Origin: Monarcha castaneiventris obscurior
Lineage: Eukaryota; Chordata; Aves; Passeriformes; Monarchidae
DNA length: 64,000 bases
Assembly (NCBI GenBank): GCA_026261815.1
Contig: JAMPIT010000230.1
Coordinates: 753,501-817,500 of the forward strand
Reading direction: 5' to 3'
Shown here: piece after piece, positions 11,929-24,300 of the stretch
Layout: each line of letters starts with the position of its first letter
How positions within the stretch are numbered: the stretch's first letter is position 1
Made by a program: the position numbers and the translations under genes
The notes under the pieces: generated by a model
The model's input: only the letters and a program-made list of their open reading frames with translations
What the model was told of the DNA's origin: nothing
The model's database searches: none

Positions 11929-12592
11929 TGACACTGGCAGTGCCATAAATCAGCCTCTCTTGATGGGAGAGGCCCTTTAAATCCTCTAGAGTCCTTGCAA
12001 GGAGTTAGGTAGACAGACGAGGCAAACTCGCAGTAACTGCTTCTTCAGAGAGTTGTTTATTTTAGTGTTATCAGCTACTAACGTAGAAAAGACACAGCAG
12101 AGCAGAACATGGCAAGAGAAGGACAGAAATGGCTGCTTATCAAAATTCCAGAGCCTTTTTATAGGTAAATTATCCAATAAAAAATTGAAACGGCAGATAT
12201 TTTTACTTTTCCTCCAATGTTCAGTAAATCACTCTGACACACAGGCCGGAACTGCGGAACTTTTCATCCAATCATCCTAAACTGCTTTTGCTGCAAAATA
12301 TGGGGGACTAGAAGAAGAAAGACAGAGGTTGAAAACTACAAAGTCTCCTCCATGTTGGAACTTTTACTATTTATCTATTTACTACATTAACAAACCTAAA
12401 ACTTCTAAATTCTTCACCCTGTGACATCCTTACATCATATTCTATCACCTAGTTCACATCTGTGTAGATTTTAGTTCCTCCCAGAGAGCAGGCAGTTTTC
12501 TCCATGGATAAAGGTCGAAAACCACATTGTTCAGGGGGGTTAGATTCTTCAAAACAGGCAGAGAAATATTCTCTGCACTCTGGATTCCCACA
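11929..12592 (-). mobile_element. ERV solo LTR, 664 bp, copy B, with 6-bp TSD
   Basis: The complement begins TGTGGGAATCC and ends GCCAGTGTCA. CTGCCC flanks it at 11923-11928 and 12593-12598. It carries TATAAAAAG near 12163 and AATAAA near 12060 on the minus strand, a normal U3-R-U5 order. By eye it is roughly 95% identical to copy A. It sits inside a CR1 copy. No viral genes are present. Confidence 0.93.
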
Positions 12593-12650
12593 CTGCCCTC
12601 TGGCAGTTTGAAGCCATTTCTCCTTCTCCTGTTCCTCCGTGTCCTGGTGC
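12593..12650 (-). mobile_element. CR1 LINE fragment, right part
   Basis: Continues the CR1 after the LTR: ctgccctctggcagtttgaa, then gccatttctcc. The far boundary is approximate. Confidence 0.75.
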
Positions 12651-13603
12651 AATGTCAGCCCCCGTTTCCCGACACATGAAGAAGAGTGTGGTGGGAGGGA
12701 CCATCTGCCAAAACATCTACAGCTCACCCAGGAGGATGCCTTTAAAAGCCAAAGAGACCCAACAAGGGCAGTGTGCTGTGCCATTCATCTCGTTTCATAG
12801 TGAGAATCTAAAGTGGATTGGGTAAATCACACCCCGCAATGATCCATTCCTCTCTTCTGTCCATTTGGCCAGCCTGGGTGGCCTGGACCGAATTTAGGCA
12901 CCTACCTCTTAGATAACTAAATATTGTCACATGAATCCCATCTCTTTGCACATTCCTAGACGATAAAAAGGGTAAAAGTTTTATTCTGCTATTAAAAAAA
13001 ACAAACCACGAGACACAAAGTTCTCTGCCAGGCATCTCTTCACCAGGAAAAAATGAAAGATGGCCAACAAAAGGGAACGCTGTGACATTTTTCTGAAGTG
13101 GATGAGTGATGTATTTTGATTTTCAATGGTTTTTTGCATTTCTTGCTTAAAAGCAGTAGTGCAGATTTCACATTAATGAAAATGAACCAAAATGGGTGCT
13201 TTGGAACAGTATAGAGTTAAGCATGTGTTCAGCACTGACCATGGGAGTCGGTCGATCTGGTTCCCACAGCTGGTGTGGACTGTTGCCCAAAGATGCAGCA
13301 ACCCTTCGGAAACATTACAGAGACTCTAAACTCAGTGAAAATAAAATGTTCGTTTTCGATAAGATGTCAATATTTCCAAAATGTTCCATCTAGCCTTGGG
13401 TATGAAACTAATAGTGAGCTACTTTTGCCAATACCTGCATAGTTGCAGCCCTTTTTTTACCAGGAGGAAATTGCAAAAGCTATTTTCAGCTAGAACTGGA
13501 ATGATATTTTTTAGTCCCCTGCATAAAATATAAGAGCTCTGGAGTTTGTAACACTGGTATGTAGAAAATATTTTCATTAACATTCATATAGCCGTAAAAT
13601 AAA
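12651..13603. other. Gene-free stretch
   Basis: Unique-looking sequence with only short open frames. No exon or repeat family was recognised. Confidence 0.4.
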
Positions 13604-13621
13604 TTCTTTCTTTCTTTCTTT

Positions 13622-13701
<80 letters not shown>

Positions 13702-13920
13702 TCGTTCTTTCTTTCTTTTTCTTTTCTTTTCTTTTCTTTTCTTTTCTTTTCTTTTCTTTTCTTTTCTTTTCTTTTCTTTTCTTTTCTTTTCTTTTCTTTT
13801 CTTTTCTTTTCTTTTCTTTTCTTTTCTTTTCTTTTCTTTTCTTCTCTTCTCTTTTCTTCTCTTTTTTCTTTTTTCTTTTCATTTCTTTTATTTTCTTTTT
13901 CCCTCCCTCCCTCCATCCCT
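13604..13920. repeat. Long pyrimidine tract: TTTC, TTTTC, then CCCT units
   Basis: About 25 TTTC units lead into about 25 TTTTC units, then irregular T/C sequence and short CCCT repeats. The strand is almost free of purines for over 300 bp. Minus-strand frames of repeated Lys-Glu-Arg are artefacts. Confidence 0.97.
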
Positions 13921-16460
13921 CACCTATCCACAAAAAAACCCACTCTTCTTTCTTTAATAAACCCTAGAGATCTACAACCACTTACTAGAACCAGAATCCA
14001 TCTTCACTTCAGGTCTAGCTTTTACCAAAACCAATCCTTGTAGAGGTCACTACAAACCTACAAAGTTTTCTCTCAAAATTCCATTGAAATGTGTTAAAAT
14101 AACACAAAATCCCTAAGAAAACAATATTAACAGGGAACTACTGAGGTTTTGTCACAATGCTGTGGTGGCACTCTGTGATTTTTAGAGCTGACATCATAAA
14201 TGTGTTCACTACTCTCACAACCAAGGGCCAAGTGACCACGGGGACACCGTGAGTGAATTTCCTACAGCTGAGCAGCCAAGCAGCTGTGGCACTAAGCCCA
14301 GGCCAGCTGTTAATTCATTTTTTTTTTCTTGGCATCTCAGGTGGATTTAAGGCTTGAATTGAGCTCCGTACAACCACAACAACCCCGCTGCCTGCACCGA
14401 GCTCCAGGCTTTTGCTCCAAAGCCACACTGGCTGCGTGTTGGGATGCAGCTGAGAGCCCTGCTGCTGGCAGGAGCTGCTTTAACTCGAACACCAGCTCTG
14501 AGGCACTGATTAATCCACCCAAATGATTCAGCCTTTGCTTGGGCAACTTTGCCTTCTGTTGCTTCTCCAGACCGAAGGGCCCCACAGCCCATCCCCTCCC
14601 AGACACTCCACCAGCAATGCAAGATATTCCCACAGCGAGTGCAAAGTATTCCCACCATGCCTGGATTTGTCCATCTTCTGCCGTGGAAAGTCATCATGGC
14701 CCTGAGGGTGGGCTGGAAAAGTGAAGTGACACATCTTCCACTCAGCTCTTTCAGAGTCTTCGAATTCAGCTCCCAGGCCGTGTGCTGGGTGGTCCAGGAG
14801 CCTCTGGGTTTTAGCCAGGGGTGGGTGGGAGCTCCAGCCATGCCTAAATCCACACTTGGGAATCTCACAACCTCTACAAGGCTTGGTAGGTTGGCCTCGA
14901 GGGCTCCTGGGGCTCACTCCACCAAGGGCTGTCCAGTGTAAATAGGTGGCACAACCTTCTAGAAGAGGGAATTTCAGGTGCTTTTGCAATCGTGAAATTG
15001 TCTACATCGGAAAAGACATCGAAATCATCAAGTCCAACCCAGGCGAGCAGCAAGGGGAAAGAAAGATGTAATGTCCTGGCTGTAGGATGGGTGGTGGAGT
15101 TCATCGGTGTGGAATGCTGAGTGTCACTGGAAAGGCGATGAAATAATTCATCCGCTGAAGGGAGCATCTTAATTGGGGTGTGCCGAGGGAGTCCGGCAGA
15201 AGGAGACTCCCGTTTCAGAGGGATGGGGTCTGAGAAGGTTCCGGCTGCCATCTAGTGGATGTGGGATGTGTCTTTAGGCTAAAATAAATATATAAATAGC
15301 ACATACCGCAGAGAACCAAGCTGTGAACTGCAGGATAAACCGCGTCCTTACTCCAGGAAAAGTCATAAAAAATAAAGTAGCCTAGACACCAGTGAAACCG
15401 GGGACAGAACCACATTGTAATCACGGGAAACAGGGGGAAAGGAACAGGGGATTAAAGCATCTCTTGTGACTGCTTCTGGAACAGTTCATGTCCTCCCTCT
15501 CACCTCCACGGAAAACCACACAAGGGTTTTCATTCCCGACTAAAGAAATCTGGGCTGTTTTCCCTGTAATCAGATGGAATTTCAGTTCCCCCACCCCGGT
15601 TTGTGGCCTGCTCTGTGCTCTTTGCGACACAACTGCACTTTTTTGCTAGGAAAGGTGTGGGGAGATGTTTCCACTGAAAGTTCCCTTTGGAACTTTCTGA
15701 TGAGCACTTTGTTCGTGCTGTCCATCAGTGACGATGGTCAAACCTCACGCCCAGAGAAGAGGGGAAGCTTAGGGCAGGCATGGGATCTGCTTCCCAGTTT
15801 CCCACTCGTGACTCTGGCATTTCCCACATTTTCCATTCCTTTCTCCAACCTTCTCTTGAACCCACTTAGACTTTGCCTGGCAATGCTCTCAGTGTTGGGC
15901 AGGGCATGAGGGACCTTTTCAAGGAAAATCCTTCTCACTTCCACACTGACACTGCTCGTTTTCCTTTAAAATGCTTTCATTATCCCTTATGGGATTTTAC
16001 CTTTTCTCTGTAGATCCCACTAAGAAAGCACAGTTAATGCAGAATAAACAGAATATCTTGTGATTGTTCTCCCATCAAGCTGATTTGGACTCAGAGCTCT
16101 GTTTTACACACTGTCATTATCTGTTCTGTCAGGAGATGGAGAAAATCCTTAACTTGCTCAGGCACTCTGTGGATTAGGTGTGGATACTTCTCTAGTTCTT
16201 AAAATCCCTTCAAATCATCAGAAATGAACTCTATCACCAAAACCAGGTGTTCCTACAATTTCCTGTACACCTAATCTGCTGGAACATGGGGCTTTTTCAG
16301 GTTGGAAACCCGAGTTATGAAAATAAAGCTTGTGCTTAGGAAGGGGAGGAGAGGCACTACCTCACCCTCTCATCATTTCCTAAAATTGATTCAGCTACAA
16401 CAGCTGGACATAAATCCCATTCCCAGTTAAAAGGTGTGGTTTTAGCTGTTTTTACTGAAC
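13921..16460. other. Gene-free stretch with CTCF-like site
   Basis: The minus frame at 14347-14868 (173 codons) and its overlapping frames on both strands show no recognisable domain. Their overlap on both strands suggests a GC-rich noncoding stretch. A short CR1-like fragment may lie at 15009-15045. Confidence 0.4.
15246..15258 (-). promoter_or_regulatory. Candidate CTCF site
   Basis: The minus strand reads CCACTAGATGGCA, an exact match to the CTCF core CCASYAGRKGGCA, followed by GCC. It lies about 6 kb downstream of the GHRHR stop codon. Confidence 0.5.
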
Positions 16461-16560
16461 CACAGAATCCTAGAATGGCTTGAGTAGGAAGGGACCTTAA
16501 AGATAATTTAATTCCAACCCCCTGCCATGGTCAGGGACATCTTCCATAAACCAACTCTGC
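16461..16560 (-). mobile_element. CR1 LINE 3' fragment
   Basis: Complement of the CR1 tail: ccacagaatcctagaatgg, then ggaagggaccttaaagat and ccctgccatggtcaggg. About 100 bp. Confidence 0.88.
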
Positions 16561-19500
16561 CCATGCCCAGCTACAATACAGATAAAATGGTCTGAAAAGT
16601 TAACTGAGTGTAATAGGGGAAATAAAGAAATGCACATTCATTGCAGACATTTGTGTTAAAAAAAAAAATAAAAGGTTTATTCTGTTTTCCTGTCACTTTA
16701 AGAAAGGCATTTATGGTCCCCTTTGACACAGCAGTTTTGTTCAATCACATCCAAAATGACAGGAAAATCCTATTGCTCCATAAAATTACCAATAATATTT
16801 TAACATTCTTTGCTCATACTCTTAAATTTTAATATATATTAAAAATTGATGGCATTCAAAGCAAAATGCACTAGAAATAAACATTCCAGTCATTTAATTT
16901 ATGTCACGAAATATGAATGCAATGTATTTTTATTTGCAGCTAAACAACATTATGTTCTGCAAGCCCAAAATCATGAAATATTCATAGAAACTGCCATTTT
17001 TTATTTATTTATTTTTTAAATATAAATATCTTTTTAAAATGTAAATATCTTTAGGTACGGGATTTTCATAGTGTGCCATAAAGTCATTTCCACTGACCAA
17101 AAACTTCCCCATCATTCTGACGTATTTTGCAGCGGACAGGATCTGATTAAAAGCTTTGTCCTTTAGGGATAATGACACAACTTAAGAGTACCATATTAAT
17201 AACTTAATTTGATAATACCAGAGCACAATTCAAGCCAGACAGTGATGGTGTAAATCTAATTGTGTATCTTGCCGTCAAAGCTGATGTGGGTTGTGTCTGA
17301 TCTCAATTTCCAGAGCTCTCCCAGATCAGCAGGAACAGCACAGTTATAATTAAAGGATGTTCCAGGCTTGTTCCCAACCCATTGCAGACAGACAATGACA
17401 TCTCCCTTTTCCTACAGGTACCTACAGGCCTCACAGCAGCTCTGGGATCTCACATGGAAGCATTTCAAGTGCAAATGGGTTCAGATAACAGATTTTGCCA
17501 GTAGAATTTTTATTACAGTAATCGATCTAAAAGTCACTTTGGGCCACTTTTAATATTTTTATGTTTTCTCTTCTCTACAGTGTCCTGCTCTAAGGTCAGT
17601 GTCGTTATCACTGTAGGATGTCCCTTGGAAGAGGTACCAAGTGTTTACTGTACCAGAGCGTGAATCATAATTCAAATAAAACAAAATCTTAAAAAGCTGT
17701 CCTTACTTCACTGAAATTATTTCATGATGTAAAAACAATAATAATGACCTCTCCTTGATGTCAGATAAAGACAGAAGAACCAGGAGTGTTCTCTGATGGT
17801 CGTTGTGGGATCACTGCTTCGTGTTGCCAATATGAAATAAATAGTGTTAGTAGGATAGAATTTGTCATTAAAATTAACAGTTATAGTGTGTGGGGAAGCA
17901 TGCAAGGCACTAAGCTAGACAGAAAAAAAACCTGTGTAAAAGGGTTATTTCCTGTCTAAGGAAAGATAAAATGATGACTAAAGTCATGGGCAAAATCCCA
18001 ACAGAAAATGGCACCTGAATGTGAATGTAGAAGAAAGTAATCAAATGCTCCTGAAAAAAAAAGAAAAAAAAAAGGGATATTTCCATTCAAAAAAGCTAAC
18101 TGGAAGATATTTCTTATTTTTAGGTATCTGGCAGGTGTTTTTGAAGGTAGGAGCAGAACAGTTAACCAATATCATACAATGAGGTGTGATACGACACTAA
18201 GGTCGAGACCAAGTGAATTAATTTGCACCAAAGACAGCAAAAACTTGAAAAGAACACCAAAAACTGGGGTTTTTTTCCTTCTGCAGCCTTCAGTGAGATC
18301 AGCTCAAGTTCCCTTGCCATGAAGCTCCTTTTTACTTCTGTCTTTACTCATTGCTCTGTAAACCCTGTAGCACTTTGCACACCCTGGGAATGATTCTCTA
18401 CCCTAACCCAGTTTTTCGTTGTTCTGGCCCTACTTCAAGTGAAAGTAAATCCCACTTAGCCAAATTTATTCTTCAAAGCTTAAGGAGTTTCTGCTGCCTA
18501 TGCTTTTCATACTTGTGTTATCGAACCTTGCATGTGACAGATAAGAACTTGCAGAAAAATAATCTTATGTGATAAGCGTGCACACGCTCCTAAACTCATG
18601 TTAAGACCTTTAAAATTATCTAAATTCAATGCAATTCCCTTCCTGAAAAGCCGAATTGCTTAAGGTTTTGAACTCTGCTCAACATTTTATATATACAATA
18701 AAATATACAATTTGCTCCAAATGTACTGCAATCCTAATCTCCATGTCGTGCCCTGTCATAACTGATATTAACACTCTAATTAAATAGTTTGAGTCATATC
18801 CTCTGATTTTAACCACTTCAGTTTCCAGTTTCAGCCATACCCCGGGAAAACATTCCCTGTAGAGTAGCCAGGGTTTATTTCAGGAAGGGATGAAATGATA
18901 TCTGAAGATTCCTGCCCTTTTTCATGCTAGCAAAACCTGAGATCACTGCAAAAGGACAAAGACCCCGTGTATAATAACCCTACTTAGGTGACAATGGATG
19001 GCACAGATACTGAAATGCAGCCAAATAATTGGGCCTATTATAGATGATACAGAGCCAATGGAAATTATTTGGACAGAGCAACTCTCTTTGATGCAGAGGG
19101 ATTTTGGGTCCACCCTGTTAATCAAGGCTTTTCTGAAAGCAGAGAGCAAAAGTCCTGGGAAGTCCCTGTGTTCATGTGCCTTCATATCGTTTACTAACCC
19201 ATTCATTTAATGTCAGAGTCATCGTGGCAATGTTATTTCAGAATTTCAGGACCTAATTATAATCCAGAAAATTCATTTGATCCTGTCAAGACTTACAAGA
19301 GTCTTGGTATGACGCTTTAAAACACTGCTTGAGACAAGGAGACCAGAAAGTGCCATCACACATCCAGAAATCAGCTGAGCCTCACAATGGTTGATCTGTT
19401 CAGAAGAAGGAAGAATTTTATTAGTTTTTTATTGCTTTTTCTCCTATGCTTTTGGAGCACGATGGTGTTCACGGTAAATTTGCCGATGTTCACACCAGCA

Positions 19501-21110
19501 CCAATGCATCAGCTGCAAGGAATTTTCTAGCTAAACATTTATGGGTAGAGATGGGTAAAATTTATCTGCCTTTCTTGAGTTATTACCCCAGGCTACATTT
19601 TAGCTGACAGAGATCACGATCTCTGGGAGGCTGAACAACATTCACCTCCAGGAAAGAGCTCATGTTTACTGGTTATGCCACTTTTCCACCCGAGCTGGCT
19701 GCTGTGGGACCCTGAGCCATGTGAAGGCTTCTCTCTGCTAGTCTCTCACTCTCCACCCAGATCGCCTTGAATTCCTCTGGATGATGGAAGGAAACCAGGA
19801 AAAACAGTATCTTGGGCTCTGTGTTGTAAAATGTCTTCCCAGGAGTCACTGCAGAAGTGGAAATAAAAACCTTCTCCCACCCTCAGGTCTGAATCCAGAC
19901 ATTGCTGTAATTTTCACAGGTAGAAGAATAACAAGGGAAAAAAAAACTTTTTTTTTTTTTTTTTTAATTGGAAGAGGAAAATGCTTCCTGGGCAGTCAGC
20001 AGTCAGCTTTTATACAAAAACTAGGTGAAAAAACATTCCACTTCTTCAAGTTAGCTGTAATTACCTGGATATGGCAAAGGGGAAAGGAGGGCAAATCCAC
20101 ATTTCTTTATTGTAATTGTTGTTTTCAATCAGACTTGGCAGCTCACTGAAATGTTCAGAAGAGTAGGGCAAAATGTATTGGTGTAATGATCCTCACTAGT
20201 TGGTACAGCTTAGCTTTCTCCACTCCCTTCTAAGCCCTGATGTTCCCATCAAAGAGTTTAATCAATCTTTTAATCTACAGGTTACAACCAGCACTGAGGT
20301 AAAAAAAAACCCCAAAACCAAACCAAAAAAAGCCACTCAAGTACAAGCACTGGGAATCCAAGTTTATTTTCAAACTTCTGAATGTTTTACAACACTGGAG
20401 AGCAAAACCAGTCACACATAAGAAAATATTTAGCAGTACTCCCAGCAGTCTCCTGGACCATCTCCTGGGGGTCTCATTCTCTTTCTGTGCAAAAATTGGC
20501 TTTTCTTTTTCATTTCCTTGCAAAGAATTTCCTTAACGATTATCACATGGAGCCTTGGCCTTCCCAGTGCCTCCCCTTTCTGCTACTTGGCTGTCAGAAA
20601 GTTTCTAACCTGTAGCTCCTGAAATAACTTCAGAACCTGAGAGTGTTTTATCGTGAAATTAAATCTTTCTGCTACTAAAGAGACAATGTAAAAAGACAAC
20701 ATAAGAGGACCTTTAGTCATTGTGTTACAGTTTATTAAGACTTTTGGCTTCTTGTTTGCCTGTCTGCAGAATCAAAACATGGAAAAAGACTGGACAAGCT
20801 GGATAGACTCCAGCTCCTGTAGCAGAAGGATTGAATTCTGGTTTCCAGAGGTGGTCACCTATGGAGTCACTGGAGGGTGCTATTGGTGTCCATTCCTAAG
20901 CTCTGTCAGGGAAAGTGTAGAAACGAACCAGAATAGGTGATTTTTTGTGCTTTCTGTGATGCAGAGGTATCAGTGAGAGGGTTATTCTGTGTTTAGAAAG
21001 TCAGTCAGGGTTTCACCTGTCACTGCAATGCTTGTCCTGCAGAAAAAGCCTCATGGTCAGAGCTGCAGAAGTGGATCCTCCTCCAGTTTGCTCAGGATAA
21101 GCTACAACCC
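16561..21110. other. GHRHR downstream flank, gene-free
   Basis: AT-rich unique sequence with poly(T) at about 19938-19965. No exon of ADCYAP1R1, the next gene in mammals, was recognised. Open frames here are short and without domains. Confidence 0.45.
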
Positions 21111-21134
21111 TTACATTTGATAACATTTTGTTTG

Positions 21135-21140
21135 TTTATT
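21135..21140 (-). terminator. Candidate GHRHR poly(A) signal
   Basis: AATAAA on the minus strand, 45 bp past the stop codon, with a TGT-rich stretch about 20-30 bp further on. It implies a 3' UTR of only about 65-75 nt. Another AATAAA on this strand near 20730 is the alternative. Confidence 0.5.
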
Positions 21141-21185
21141 GTTTGGTTGGGTTGGTTTTTTTCCCTCTAGGTCCTGGGACCATTT

Positions 21186-21308
21186 TCAGCACACAGATGT
21201 GGTCATTTTCACCCCAGAGCTGGATGGCACAGTCCACCTGGTCCTCCTCCACACTGGCACGAGTCCATATCTCTTCCCGTGCCACCTCCGGCCGATTTCC
21301 GTTTGCAC
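21186..21308 (-). CDS. GHRHR: GHRHR exon 13 (helix 8, C-tail and stop)
   Basis: 123 bp including TGA, acceptor gttcctgag. It encodes [20 protein letters not shown], then [10 protein letters not shown] and a terminal TSVC. Human GHRHR has the parallel VRTEISRKWHG, AWRTRAKWTTPS and LTSMC, so the short tail and its last residues are conserved. This rules out PAC1 and VIP receptors, whose tails are longer and different. Confidence 0.96.
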   Translation of the reverse strand: MQTEIGRRWHGKRYGLVPVWRRTRWTVPSSSGVKMTTSVC

Positions 21309-24300
21309 CTCAGGAACAAAGGAAAAGGCTCTTTTGTGGTTGAATGCTGCTGGGGAACAGAGCAGTGGGAAAGAAGCAGGACAGAAAGAGTGGCTAGAAA
21401 AGAATAAAGTTTTTAGACATCTCTGTCCAAGTTAGTTTCTGTTTTAGCTGATAGGGAGAAGGAGAATCTTGTCTCAGCATGGCCATGCACTGACAAAAAC
21501 TTCTTCTAAAGCTCTGTCAGCACTAAGCTCGAAGTCTCTAGTACTATGTAAAATTTTCTCCACTACTAAAATATCTTCTCAGCTTTTTTTATCAATCTCC
21601 TCCTTTTTTTTTTTTAAATATTCCTCTGAATATTTATTTTATTTATTATCGATCTCACCAACGTAGCCTACACAATTGAACATATTTGCTGCACATTGCC
21701 TGCTCTTCCTCAGTTGCTAAGGGATGTTGTCTTGCTTCCATCTGATTCTAGAAAAATATAATCTGCAGCAAGTTTCTTAATCAGCATTCACCAATTTGTG
21801 GCTGGGAAATAATTCTGCTTTGCCTTTTGAGACGATGAGGGGAAAGCCAGCAGCAGTCAGGAGACATTTGCTGTGTGTTGCTGACAGCTGTGGCATCGAA
21901 TATCGTGTTCACAGGAGCACAGAGTGGGTCCAGGCCACCCACTAAATGCTCCTGTCACATCTGATTCCTGTTAGGAATGTGCCTCCCCAGATGTTTCATA
22001 GGATGGGAATTTCTGTGTTGAAGTGCTGTGTGTCTGGGAAGTGAAGGTGGATGTAGAGCTGTGGGCTGTGGTTAGAAGGGATTAGGGTCATTAATAAACT
22101 AATGACAGGAGTCTTATCTAAACACAAGCATCATTAGAGCAGCCAATAATTCATGGCCATAAACTCAGCCAAAAGGCTAAGAACTGTTAATATATTTAAA
22201 AATATTTCCTTTAATATTTCAGAAATTTCTGATAGAATTCAGAAAGTTTGGCCCATGGCACAGGTAGGTGATTAAATACTGTTTGAAAGCTTAATCAGCC
22301 CTACATTTAAACTTGGAAAATGAAGATTTAGTCAATATAGTCCAGGGAGTCTAGAGTGATCAGGAACAGAATCATCTCCTAAACCTATTTTAGGGGATGC
22401 CTTTTCTTGAGGGGGGGAATGATCGATATAAGTAGAACAGGATTCTCCTTTTCAGGAGCTGCAGAGTGTTAGTCTGAAACTGAATCCCAGTCATATTCCA
22501 AAAGAGCAATCTCAGCTACTCTGGAGTCAGAAAACAAGGGAAAATTCCAGAGTTTCAATGTATTTCAAAATATGGAGGATAAATTTTCATGTTTTTTGTA
22601 TAATTCATTTAAGATGCATTAATATCACATCTTGACTATGTAAGTGTACCTGGATATTAAGCTAAAAGGGAAGAGTCCTCTCTCATCAACTGTAAAATTC
22701 AGACTTGAATATTCTAAACAGAAAAACAGATTTATCAACATGAAGAAATAGTGGGATACTTCGTGAGACTATTAAAAACACTAAAAACTATTATTTCACT
22801 GTTGGGCAAAGCTTATACATTTAAATTCTTTCCAATTTAAACATAGACCTTTGGTAAATGGAGATCTCCCTGTATCACTGAAGCAAGTTGTATTTTCAGA
22901 TCTGGAATTAGCAGGGGTTTTTCAAGGCCTGCTTTGGGACAAAAATGTGCAGAAAGGATAAAAAAATACTTGATGGAATAGTGAAGTAGTAAAAGTTCAT
23001 TTCTCCACTAGATGGCTTCATTCCCATGAAGATAATTGAAATTAAATTCATCAACAGCGTTACCCATGTTAACAGTCATAAGAAAATGAAAGATTTGATT
23101 TTCTGTTTGTGTGAAACTGATTGTTAACTATATATTTGCCACGGAAAGCAGTTTTTTAGAAGATTTATCTGATATAGTTTCCTTACCTCTTGGTTCAAGA
23201 AACAGTAGAGAACTGCCACAATAAACCCCTGAAAAAGACCAGAAGAAAAAGTTTTGAGGGTTAACACAGCTTGAAAAAGCCACTTGCATTATCTGACTTC
23301 ACGGTGGTGCTGTGAAATAGTGAGTATCACTATAGGTGGGAGGATTGCTAGAAATTTAAAGATAATTTATGGACCTCCAATAAAGCTGAACAGCCAGATA
23401 ATCACCTTGGTAGTGGCATTTCATCAAAAGCACTAACACGCTATGAATTCACAAATGTAATTGATGATTATGAAAGTGTGGTCCATCCTCCAGCCCAACA
23501 CACTGACAGCTGATTCTTTATGCACTCTAAAGAATGTAAAACAGAGCCTTCAGAAGGAGATCCATGGATGGAGCTCACACAGCTTTCCATTCAAATCCTG
23601 TGTCTTTGCAGAGCATCAGATGAGACCAAATTCTGTCCAGTTTAATATGTTTGTTAAGATTCTGAACTGAGAGAAACCCAGGACAATCCTAGGAGGTCAA
23701 AGGACCTACATGACCAGATCCTGGCTCAACACCTCAACCTTTTATTCTATTATTTATTCATTAAACTGCTCATTAACTCAGTGAAGGTCCCCACCCTGTG
23801 CAGAGGGTCGGGATTAATGGGCAGGACTGACACATTGGATTCAATCCTCAAGAGGAATAAACCAGCACAACTCATGGATTGTTGCTGATGCTCCCTGACA
23901 AGTGATCCATGCAACCACCCAGGGAGAGATCTGCTCCCTGGGGAGGTTTGGTGGCATTCCCAGAGCCATGTCTGTGGGCTGAGGTGAAGCACAGGAAAAG
24001 GTGGGAAGCAAAGGGAAATTGGGTCCTGCCCAGCTCATAACTCAGAGAGCAAAACCACCTGGAGGGGACATCAGAGCAGGAGTTTTTCTTGTTGGCATCA
24101 AGCTCCTCGAGATGTCCATGCCCTGTGTACCAACCCAGAGCAGTGAGGGGCATCAACCCAGTATTTGCAGGAGGGAAAGTGATGTGGAATTCCTTGGGAC
24201 AGCAGCCTGTGTGGGGCTGGCACATGCACAAAACACTGTTTATGTTTTATTGTCAATTTATTCTTTGACAAAGAATTAGCAAGGGGGCAGGACCTCCAGC

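Noticed and set aside
13577..13933. Lys/Glu/Arg-rich frame of 118 codons
   Set aside because: Product of the TTTC/TTTTC pyrimidine tract.
14347..14868. 173-codon minus-strand frame
   Set aside because: No domain recognised. Long frames overlap on both strands, as expected from local GC content.
15009..15045. Short CR1-like fragment (aaatcatcaagtccaaccc)
   Set aside because: Only about 35 bp match, with no continuation on either side.
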